Origin: Nectonema munidae
Lineage: Eukaryota; Nematomorpha; Nectonematoida; Nectonematidae
Length of the DNA: 64,000 nucleotides
Direction: 5' to 3'
Assembly: GCA_030549495.1 (NCBI GenBank)
Contig: JAUIRK010001046.1
Location: 272,501-336,500 of the forward strand
The notes below the pieces were generated by a model. That model ran no database searches. It was not told where the DNA came from and was given only the letters and a program-made list of their open reading frames with translations. Below, one piece after another: positions 46,249 through 55,991 of the stretch (positions are counted from its first letter, which is position 1; each line of letters begins with the position of its first letter). The position numbers were made by a program, and so were the translations under genes.

Positions 46249-49147
46249 CAGTGTTACCAGATCTACGGATTTATCCGTATTTTACGGATTTTTTAGGTAA
46301 AAATTGTCTACGGATATTCTACGGACGGATTTTTGCTTCTTCCTGATTTTTTTACGGATTTTTTTTTTCTACGGAATTTTTACGGATTTTTACAACAAAA
46401 ACAAACAATTCCATTTCTCAATGTCTGCTCTTCCTCAAATTTCTTTTGTTGATCTTCTTCTATAGATTTGGTTTCTTTAAGGTTTGTTTTTGTTTTTCTT
46501 TATTTCATTTGCTTTTACTTTTTAAATATTGATATTATGTAATATTCGAATGTGTTACCTATTTAATTTATTTACATGTTCTCTTTTTTAAGCTCTTCAA
46601 ATTTTATTGAAGCCTTTTTTATAGATCTGTACGCCGTTTCTGTTTGCTTTACAACAAAAATATTTTGTTGTTTAAATTTGCAAGATGTCATGTTCAGATA
46701 GTTCAGTCTTTGATACCTCTTCCCCTAAAAAAAAATTACGCCTACAAAAAAAGTACGAGCAATCTTATAAAAGAGAGTGGGAAAAAAAGTTAAGTTGGCT
46801 GAAAAGTGGCGGATCTGAAGGTTCAGCCTTTTGTACATTATGCTCTAAAAAGCTATTGGTTGGTAAGGGTGGAATTAAGGATCTAGAAAAACATGCTAAA
46901 ACTACAATCCACATTAAAAATGAAAAAACTGTGAGCGAGACAGAAAGAAAAGCTTTCAAATCTTTTATTAAAAAAAAACATGAAGATCCAGTCCACAAAT
47001 CGGAAGTAATTTTTTGCAATTGGATGGTGGAGCACAACTTGTCTTTTCTTCTCGCTGATCATTTTACCCGAATTCTACCGAAATTGTGCCCTGATTCGGA
47101 TATTGCAAAAAAATTTCAATGCAAACGAACTAAAGCGGCATGTATAATTAAGTCTGCTATGGCTCCCTGTTACGAAAATCAAACCATAAACTTCATGAAA
47201 AGAAATTATTACAGTCTAATGATGGATGAAAGTACAGATAGAGGAGATCGTAAGCATGCAGCAATTTTATGTAGGGTGTATGATACCTCTTCTTATTCTG
47301 TGAAAATAAGGTTTTATGCTCTACTACCATGCCCTAATGCCACTGGTGAAGAATTGTTTCGTATCATGGATGAAAAACTGAAAAAAGATGGTGTCGGTTA
47401 TGAAAAGCTTATTGGCTGGAACTCGGATGGAGCGGCCGCAATGTTGGGAACAAAAAACTCTGTTGTTTCGCGTCTAAAAAAACAGCAGCCAGCACTCTTT
47501 GTTTTACATTGTGTTTGCCATATTGCGCATCTATGCGCCTGCTACGCATCCAAGGCATTTCCAAATCACCTTGAAGAATTACTCGTCGACATCTACTACT
47601 TTTTTCATCGTAGTGGAAAACGTATAAGTAAGTAATTCGTAGTCTAAAAGAATTAAATTTTTTGTTTTATTATTTTGTAATTTTGTTTCTCAGCTCAGTA
47701 TGAGGAATTTCAGCAGTTTGTAGAAGTACAACCTCACACTCTTCTAAAACCAGCGCAAACAAGATGGTTGTCACTCGAAATGTGTTCAGAAAGAATTGTT
47801 GAACAATGGCCAGCTTTACTTTCTTTTTTCTGCTCTCACGAAGAACAAGAATCGAATAAAAGAATTAGAAACATAATGGAGCATCTTAAAAATCCTATCA
47901 ATAGAGCCTGTTTCATGTTTTTGAAAGCAGTTTTACCGATATTCAATCGCTTCAATATTTTGTTCCAAGTATTACCTTTTTTCTAGGTTTTAATATTGTG
48001 GTTTAAATGTTGAAATGTTTTTAAGTCCTCGAAGCCAAATATACACACATTGTTGTCTGAAATGGAGATCACACTCAAGTCATTTTTAGCCAGATTTGTT
48101 AGACCCGAGGAAGTTTCATCGAAGAAAGATCCAACGACCGTATGTATCGATATGGAATTTCAGTTACCAGATGAGGCTATTTTTATAGGTCATCAAACGC
48201 GTGTTTTTTTAAAAGAAAATGAGGATGAGATTGACAGATATGAACTGAAAGAATTTATGAAGTTATTTTATCTTTTCCTTTCTAAAACTTAAAAATGTTC
48301 TCAAAATGTATTTTTAATCTAGTAATATAAGAAATTATTATGTTCGAGCTGTTAATCGATTGAAAGCAAAGCTACCTTTTGGAGATCCGATTTTGGACCA
48401 TCTTCGTATTCTGGATCCAAATGAAAGAACTAAAATTACGACTTTATCAGGCATTATTAACACCATTTAGTTAACTTCAAATTTTGAAATTTATATTTTT
48501 AGTTAATGCTTTAGTAGAAAGATTTCCACACATTGTTCCTCTGGATAAATTGGATCAATTGGCACACGAATTTCTAGACTACCAATTCATGAAAATTCCC
48601 TCTGATTTAGAAAATTGTGGAGTTGACGCTTTCTGGGGAAAACTTAGCAAATTAGAGACCTTGGAAGGAAAAATAAGATTCCCATTACTTTGTGAACTAA
48701 TGATAGCATTGTTAGTTTTACCTCATTCAAATGCAGACTGTGAACGTCTTTTCAGGTATAGCCTAGAGTAATTTTTTTTGAATAATATTTTTTTCTTTTT
48801 AGCATGATCAATAATATTAAGACAAGTAAAAGAAATCAGCTTGATATTTCAACTATATCAGCCCTTCTGCATGTCAAAACTAACGACCAAGGTGTACTCT
48901 GTTACGACTACGACCCGCCAGAAAGTGTCATTAAAATTTCATCTTCCGTAACTCCTAAAGGATCACACAATTAAAAATTTAATAGTTTTTTGTTTTGAAT
49001 ATTTTGTAATTTTATTTAATAAATTTTATTTTTAGTCAAAACTAGCATGATAGAACCGCTCTTGATTAAAAACTTGAATCTACGGATTTCTACGGATTTT
49101 TAGGACATGTTTTACGGATTTTTGATAAAGTTTGCCTGGCAACACTG
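46249..49147 (+). mobile_element. Intron-bearing hAT transposon (2.9 kb)
   Basis: Starts CAGTGTTACCAGATCTACGG at 46249 and ends GCCTGGCAACACTG at 49147, so CAGTGTT(A/G)CCAG is the inverted end. Both subterminal regions are packed with TACGGATTTT repeats, likely transposase binding sites. The flanking 8-mers TCTATATA and ATGATATA match at five of eight positions only. A transposase gene made of several exons fills the interior. Confidence 0.8.
46685..48974 (+). CDS. hAT transposase gene with introns, possibly intact
   Basis: Exon 1 (46685-47627) opens with a zinc-finger segment (CTLCSKKLLV...HAKTTIH), then MMDESTDRGDRKHAAILCRV with the hAT catalytic Asp, GWNSDGAAAMLG, and VLHCVCHIAHLCACYA. 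Exon 2 (47694-47968) has QTRWLSLEMC. Exon 3 starts at 48026 and ends near 48260. Exon 4 starts near 48333. Exon 5 starts near 48503. The dimerisation motif NADCERLF ends exon 5 at about 48754, and a last exon from 48803 completes it as SMINNIKTSKRNQLD and stops at 48973. Exon joins are in phase as far as I can follow them. One donor, near 48450, would have to be GC rather than GT, so that join is uncertain. Confidence 0.72.
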
Positions 49148-50220
49148 ATGATATATCTAAAAGTTGACATGAGGGGGGGGGGGGGGGGGGGAGGGTTGAA
49201 ATTGATCAAAAAAAGGTTGACGTCAATTGTGAACGACCCCTAACCTGAGTAGAAAAATGAAACCAACATCTTCTATTTGGCATAAAAACAAATATTTTAT
49301 TTTAATTTCAGTAGACATTAGACGTAAATCGAACATTTGATTGACACTTTCAGACATTTTAAATTCTCTAAATGCAAAAACTGATTAAATTATTGAAAAA
49401 ACATATATTTCATGTAAAATTAGAGAGAATATTTTAGGAGATAGTTTTCAAACGTTAACGTTAAATTTGATTGACACCGACAGCAAAATCTCTAAATGCG
49501 AAAACTGAGTCCAGAAATAAAACCGTCATTATCTATTTGGTATAAAAAATATATTTTATGTAAAATTTGAGTCAATATTTTAGGAAACAAATTTTAGAAC
49601 TAAATGCACATTTGATTGATACTTATAGGTATTTTCAAATCTTATATGCAAAAATTGAGTCCATAAATTAAACTAGTATGGTTGATTTGGTATAAAAATA
49701 TATATTTCATATAAAATTTGAGATATATTTGAAATAAGTTTTGAAACTAAAAAATATATATGATGATCCTTATATATTTGGAAAAAGTTTTGAAACTAAA
49801 AAATATCAATGATGATCCTTTCTTAGTAGCTCTTTAATCAGATCTAATTTGAATGAATATTTTATTAGATATATTTCTGATCCTTCAAAATTTTGATAGA
49901 CATTTTCTAAAAAGTAGCCATGATTATTGAAAAAATTAAATATGTAGTAGTGTTGTGCTTTCAAAAATGTATATAATTATGAATTTTCAAGGTAGTATAT
50001 AATATAGGCCCTATGTTATAAAGTTAATTACAGATAATGTTTAAATTTGGATGAAAAATTCTAATTTTTGATTTACAGTTTTGGACATGAAAGTGGTCAT
50101 TCAACTACAATGAAATTGGTATCAAAAGATGCAGCTAGCGATTTTAGGAAAAGTCACGAAATTTGAAGGGATATGATTCATCCAATTTTGTACAATTTAA
50201 TTTTTAGTAAAGAGGTTAGG
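49148..50220. repeat. Poly-G run and degenerate ~150-base tandem array
   Basis: A run of about 20 G lies at 49172-49192. From about 49215 to 49810 a unit of roughly 140-155 bases recurs about four times, with landmarks CATTTGATTGA, CTAAATGCAAAAACTGA, TTTGGTATAAAA and ATTTCATGTAAAATT in order. It is strongly diverged between copies. From 49810 to 50220 I see nothing further. Confidence 0.6.
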
Positions 50221-50955
50221 CAGAATAAAAATGGCGATACGAATTAAAAAAAATGCCGATTCGCATGAAAATATAGAGATTCGCCTAAAAATGGCGATTC
50301 GCTTAAAAAAATGGCGATTTGCATAAAAAAAATGGCGATTCGCATGAAGAAAAAATGGAGATTCGATTGAAAAAATATTCGCCTAAAAATGGCAATTCAC
50401 ATTAAAAAATAGCGATTCACCTGAAAAAATAGACGATTCGCTTTAAAAAAATTAAGATTCGTCTGAAAAAATGGCAATTCGAATCAAAAAATGACAATTC
50501 ACATGAAAAAATAATAATTCACATGAAAAAATGGCGATTCGTACGAAATAAATGGCGATTCGCATGAATGAAAATGGCGATTCGGAGTAAAAAAAAGACG
50601 ATTCGCCTGAAAAAAATCGCGATTATCATTAAAAAAAAGCGATTCGCATAAATAAATGGCGATTCGAATAAAAAAAATGGCGATTTGCCAAAAAAAAACA
50701 TAGAGATTCGTATTAAAAAATAGCGATTTGCATGAAAAAATTGCAATTTGCATGAAAAAATGGCGATTCGCCTAAAATGCCGATTCTAATGAAAAAATGG
50801 CGATTCGAATGAAAAATGGCGATTAACATTAAAAATGTCATTCGCCTGAAAAAATAGAGATTTGCCTAAAAAAATAGCGATTTGTATGAAAAAATGGCAA
50901 TTTACAATAAAAAAATGGCGATTCACAAGAAAAAATGGTGATTCGCCTAAAAAAT
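50221..50955 (-). repeat. 20-21-base minisatellite, left array
   Basis: Units like GGCGATTCGCATGAAAAAAT, varying in the four bases after CGATT and in the A-run length. All reading frames through it stay open by chance and give NRHFF/ESPFF-type peptides, which are not genes. Confidence 0.85.
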
Positions 50956-51007
50956 GCCTGTCAGGGCCCAAGTTGGAACGCTAGCCCAAGTTGGAACGCT
51001 AAAATCG
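50956..51007. repeat. Tandem pair of an 18-base unit
   Basis: GCCCAAGTTGGAACGCTA occurs twice in direct tandem in the left foldback arm only. The right arm lacks this block, so it is either an insertion in the left arm or a loss from the right. Confidence 0.6.
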
Positions 51008-51332
51008 ATCGAGCAAAAATTGTTAAAAATACAAAAAATAAAATTAATAATATTCTAAAAAAAATTATTTTAGACAAAATATTTATAATTTATTTTTATT
51101 TAATGCCAAAATATTTAAAAATTAAAATAAATATTTCTAATTTTTCTTATTGTTTCATTTTTTGATTTTAAATTGATCTAGAAGTTTTTCTTCTATTTTT
51201 ACTATTCCATCTCTTTCGCCCTCTGAAATTTATTTTCACTCTAACGTATATTATATAAAAAATATTATTATTTAACTTCTATGTATTGTAACCAAGAGAG
51301 GAATAATAATAATGGATAGATAGCTCTAGAAA

Positions 51333-51570
51333 CAGAACCCGCGCTAAATATTAAATTTTGGGACACAAGTCCCCTTAACTATTTCTCACCCCCAGCTAAT
51401 TTTCAAGCTCCCCTGAAATTTTTTTCATTACCCTAAAAAATATGACAAACATCTAGCATTCATGATAATTTCTTTCATGAAAATGTAATCTGTATAGATA
51501 TGGCTTCACAAATAGATCATAAGTTTTCTTTTCGCCTTGAAGCAGATTAATCTGATAGTTCAAAAATTTG
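51333..51570. mobile_element. hAT-type MITE, 3'-shortened copy
   Basis: Starts CAGAACCCGCGCTA and then follows the MITE at 4035-4325 closely (for example ATATGACAAACATCTAG and GATATGGCTTCACAAA), but stops matching near 51570 before the right end. Confidence 0.7.
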
Positions 51571-51779
51571 AGCATTCTTTCATTTTGAGTGTTTAGATTT
51601 TATCGTATAAAAATGTTTCTTTTTTTTCCTTTTATGATAATATTCATAAAAAAATGTTTGTCATATAAAGTTTTTAAAAAGTTTTGATCATATATATTTT
51701 TTGAATTAAATTTTCGATGAGACGTTTTATACCGATATCACTTATATAGACAACAACAATAACGCAAATCTCAGAAAAA

Positions 51780-52115
51780 TCTAAGGAAAACTAACTCTCA
51801 TTCAACATTACTTTTTCCTTAAAACTCACTATCAGTTAGAAATCAAAAAATGAAAATAAAACAAGACCTAACAATTCCATGATCAATCATTTACAAACTT
51901 ACACACAAAAAACATACAGCATCATTCTCCAATCTCAACACTCTATTTCCCACCGAAACTACTGAAACTGACAATATTACCCATACACTTATTAGAATGG
52001 AAACAAAAGCATATCTACTAAATAACACGATTAACTCACACCCAGAAATCACAATCAAAGAACTAAACAAAACCATACATTCCATGATCCTAGCAGCCTT
52101 GACTTCATCTCCTAA
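51780..52115 (+). mobile_element. Jockey-like LINE, left part before the piggyBac insertion
   Basis: Reads THTLIRMETKAYLLNNTINS, HPEITIKELNKTIHSM, ILAALTSSPNR, the segment between endonuclease and reverse transcriptase in Jockey-type LINEs. Base composition (A/C-rich) matches the right part at 54557-55020 and differs from the piggyBac between them. Confidence 0.55.
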
Positions 52116-54556
52116 CCGTTTTCCTTCCAATGTTCCTTTAAAGGAACATTATTTTTATTTGATTACTAAGTTAAATTATAATGAAAATTTTTAGAAGAAA
52201 AAATATATTTGTTTAATTTAACATTTTTAAAAAAGAAATTAGTTTATTTTTGTTTGATATTTTTCCGAAATGATATAAAATTAAGGAATTTATTTTTTGC
52301 TTATTTTTGTCAAAAAAACAATCTAGTTTTTTAAATGTCTTATTTTTCCAATTTACACTTGTACATTAAATTTTTCAAAAAAAAAGATTTAAAATAACTA
52401 ACTTTATTTTAATTTTGCTTAAAGTAAGGCTTTGAACAAGTTTTATTGATAAAACCTTTTTGCTGTTCCTTTAAAGGAAGATTGGAGGGTTTAGACTTAT
52501 CTTTCTCTCCCTATCTATACAGGTTCATATACATACTATTCTGAATAAATATATAGAAAATTATATATGTATTAAAAATATTTTCAAAAATATACTTTAT
52601 CAATTTTTAGATAAAATTTTTAAATGGAAGGTTTCAAAAAGGTTACTACTTTACCTGAAGCTTATGACTATCTTGTAAATCAAAGTGTAAAAAATATCAT
52701 TATTCTTCCTCCTAATTGTTCAGCTGAAAATGTGAGCGAAACCGAAGAAGTATACAGCGATAAAGAAGACGAGTTTGAGCCAGCTGGAGAAATTGAAATA
52801 GAATTTGATGGGGATGTTGTTGAAGCGAAGCCAAGAAAAAAACGTGCCAAGCTTGAAAACCTTGAATGGCACAAGAATCGAACATTTGTTTCTCAAATGG
52901 CAGAAGATGATCTAGAAATCAAAGAAAAAATTTCGGAAATATGTGAAAGCTGCCCTTTTCTTCTATGGAAAAACTACTTCTTCAAAGATATCATCTCCTT
53001 TATTGTTGATCAAACAAACCTTTACGCAAATAGAGATATGAACAATCAAAGTTTCTCAGTGACCGAAGATGAAATTCAAGTTTTTTTTGGGAATTTTGAT
53101 TTTGTGAGGATATCACAGTGTTCCTGAAGAACATCAATTCTGGTCTACACCACCCGACTTGGGAGTTGCTCTTGTTCATAAAAATGTGAGCAAAAATCGG
53201 TATTTAGAGTTAAAAAAGTATATTCATTTTTCAAACAATTTACATTCTTCAATTGACAGACTCCGTAAAATTTCTCCATTATACAAAATTTTAAATAAGA
53301 ATTTAATTCAGTTTGAAGTTTTGCATAAGTGCCTTTCTATTGACGAATCTATGGTTCCATATTATGGTCGCCATAGTTCAAAACAATATATAAAAGGTAA
53401 GCCAATACGTTTTGGCTACAAAATTTGGTCTATTTGTAGCTCAACAGGTTACCCTTACTACTTAAAAATATATCAAGGTAAAGAAGAATTCGCAACAAAG
53501 ACTCCATTGAGTACTAGGACTCCATTGAATACTAGAGTAGTGAATGAACTAACAAGAGAAATTTTAAAAGTTTCTATTCCTGAAAAACACGAACTGTACT
53601 TCGACAATTTTTTTTCTAGCTATGATTTGATGCCATATTTGAGAAAAAGAGGTTTGCGCTCAGCGGGAACTATTAGGTGTAACAGAATATCTGGAGCTAG
53701 TAGTTTTCTCATGGGTGACAAACAACTCAAAAAGAAAGAGAGGGGAACGTATGATTTTTGTAGTGATGGAAAAAGTTTTTTTTATCAAATGGAATGATAA
53801 TTCAATTGTAAGCTTAGCAAGTAACTGGCTTACTGATGAACCTTTACATGTTGCTAAAAGAAGAAATAAATTTGGCGAAAAAGCAGTAAAGCAACCGCAC
53901 ATTGTGTCTATGTATAAAAGAAACATGGGTGGTGTAGACATTATGGATAAATTATTGAGTTCATACAGACCAAAGATTCGGGGCAAAAAATGGTATTGGC
54001 CTTTGTTTACAAATGTGTTGAACTTATCCATAGTGTCTGCATGGAAATTTTATTCTTTGATTACGATGAGAAAATGTCTCATTTAGAATTTAGAAGAACA
54101 ATTGCATTATGCTTGTTCAAATCTAAAGTTGAAAATAAACTTGCTGCCCGCCTCTCTGTTGGAGAAAGGTTGAATATAGAAAGCATACGTTGTGACTTAT
54201 CTGAACACATAGCAGTGGAGACTTCACAAGGACGCTGTAAAATTTGCAAAAGGAACACAACTAAAATGTGTAGCAAGGGCAATATGAGGTTACATAAAGA
54301 AAGAGGAACAGCATGTTTCGATTTTATCATAAAAAATAAACTTTTGTGTTTTTGTAGTATTTTGTAGAAAACTTCCAATGTTCCTTTAAAGGAACATTGT
54401 GAAAAACCATCTAAAATGTATTTTTTGTTTGATTCAACTATTTTAATATAATAAAACACATAAAATATCAGTATTTTAGTTTTTGTAAATGTATTACATA
54501 CAAGCCAAAAATTTTGGTAGGAAAACGGAAAAAAGCCTACCACATTCAACACACTC
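52116..54556 (+). mobile_element. piggyBac element inserted in the LINE
   Basis: A palindromic block AATGTTCCTTTAAAGGAACA lies near the left end (52126) and again just after the transposase stop (54377), with a partial copy (TTCCTTTAAAGGAA) at 52465. CCGTTTTCC at 52112 and its inverse GGAAAACGG at 54522 may mark the true ends. I could not fix TTAA target duplications. The flanks read as two parts of one LINE, which supports insertion. Confidence 0.65.
52624..54367 (+). pseudogene. piggyBac transposase, recently broken
   Basis: The ATG at 52624 opens an N-terminal acidic region (SDKEDEFEPAGEIEIEFDGD), then DQTNLYANRDMNNQSFSVTED. After a frame change near 53090 and an in-frame TGA near 53107, the frame at 53159 carries SIDESMVPYYGRHSSKQYI (first catalytic Asp), KPIRFGYKIW and LYFDNFFSSYDLM (second Asp). 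A shift in a T-run near 53778 leads to HIVSMYKRNMGGVDIMDKLL (third Asp). A last shift near 54060 leads to the Cys-rich C-terminus RCKICKRNTTKMCSKGNM and stop at 54365. It has all domains and only about four lesions, so it is a young copy. Confidence 0.85.
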
Positions 54557-55020
54557 ATCTGCTTAACATTTTCAACGCCTGCCTGAAACTAAGCTATTTT
54601 CCAAATATTTAAAAAATATGCAAGCTCTTGTTAATCCCCAAACCAAAATAACCACAATTAAATCAAAAACTCGCGATCAAATTCTCAATTACGAACCCCA
54701 GACAAAATCAATTCGCATATTTACCAAATAATAACACCGAAATACCCCTATCTCGACTAAGTCTGTACCTAGAAAAAAACATTAAATAACCAAAATACCG
54801 CACCATCCCTATTTCTAGACATCGAAAATGCTTTCAACGCAGCATTGCACCCTGCAATTCATCAACAACCTCAGATCTCCTCCTCTCTACTAAACGTTTT
54901 ATCATACTCTAAGATCATTCAACACATCTCTCTTTTCCATATAATAGAATCATTCCTCTATACCCACCAACACTTAACTCCACCCTTAACAAACTTTGTT
55001 AAAACTAATGTAAATCACAA
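54557..55020 (+). mobile_element. Jockey-like LINE, right part after the piggyBac insertion
   Basis: Begins HLLNIFNACLKLSYFPNI and LLLIPKPK, classic reverse-transcriptase start motifs. FLDIENAFNAALHPAI, the motif with the first catalytic Asp, lies near 54815-54865, followed by ISSSLLNVLSYS. It stops before the YADD motif, at the inner edge of the right foldback arm. Confidence 0.65.
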
Positions 55021-55224
55021 CCATTGCAAGTTTTAACAATTTTTAAATATTTGTATTTTGAATAACAAAACACAAATAGTTTTACTTTATTTTTTTTATA
55101 AATATTTATTTTAATTTTTAAATATTTTGGATTAAATAAAAATAAATTATAAATATTTTTATCTAAAATAATTTTTTTTAGAATATTATTAATTTTTTTT
55201 TGTATTTTTAACAATTTTTTGCTC

Positions 55225-55991
55225 GTTTTATGCGAATATTTTTTCAAGCGAATCGCCATTTTTTGAGGGGTATGGCAATTTTTTCATGCAAATCGCTATT
55301 TTTTGAAGCGAAGCTCTATTTTTTCAAACGATTGTCATTTTTCCATGCGAATCCCCATTTTTTCATGCGAATCCCCATTTTTACGCGTATTTCAATTTTT
55401 CATGCGAATCACCATTTTAGGGGAATCGCCATTTTTTCATGCGAATTGCTGTATTTTCATGCAAATCGCGATTTTTTTTAGACGAATCTCTATTTTTAGG
55501 CAAATCGCCATTTTTCCATTTGGAAGGCCATTTTTTCCATTCGAACCGTCATTTTGCATGCGAATCGCCATTTTTGCATGAGAATCGCCATTTTTAATGC
55601 TAATCGCCATTTTTCACGCGAATTGCCAATTTTAATGCTAATCGCCATTTTTCATGCGAATCTCCATTTTTCATGTGAACCACCATTTTTTTCATCAGAG
55701 TCGGCATTTTTCAGGCGAATTGCCATTTTTTACGCGAATCGCCATTTTTCCAGCGAATGGCTATTTTTCATACAAATCGCCATTTTTTCATGCGAATCGT
55801 CATTTTTTCAATCTCTGTTTTCAGGCAAAACGCCATTTTTTCATTCGAATCGCTATTTTTGTCATTCGAATAGCCATTTTTGTCATTCGAATCGCCATTT
55901 TTTTATGCTAATCGCCATTTTTTCAGACGAATCGCCATTTTTTTAAGGCAAATTGACATTTTTTTCAGACGAATCGCCATTTTTTTCATGC
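55225..55991 (+). repeat. 20-21-base minisatellite, right array
   Basis: Units like AATCGCCATTTTTTCATGCG, the inverse of the left array. The last unit runs directly into the duplicated arm at 55992 (GTTGCGCTTTTTGGACAAAA). Confidence 0.85.

Larger units (their letters stand above)
50221..55991. mobile_element. Foldback-like element with minisatellite arms
   Basis: Left arm about 50221-51160, right arm about 55070-55991, inverted to each other. Each arm has an outer array of a 20-21-base unit, approximately ATGGCGATTCGCATGAAAAA, present about 30-35 times, and an inner AT-rich segment of about 140 bases that is nearly identical when inverted (51008-51150 versus 55090-55228). Long inverted arms built of short direct repeats are the hallmark of Foldback-type transposons. 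The loop holds a MITE fragment and a LINE with a piggyBac inserted. The right edge touches the inner edge of the inverted duplication arm at 55992. No target duplication could be fixed. Confidence 0.65.

Noticed and set aside
50221-50955. Possible CRISPR-like array
   Set aside because: No constant repeat with unique spacers. The unit is a continuous degenerate minisatellite in an animal genome.
50499-50971. Several open frames of 60-85 codons rich in NRHFF and ESPFF
   Set aside because: They are readings of the 20-21-base minisatellite. Several frames are open at once and there is no start context or splice support.
54079-54558. 159-codon minus-strand frame
   Set aside because: Antisense to the piggyBac C-terminus and its flank. 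No features.
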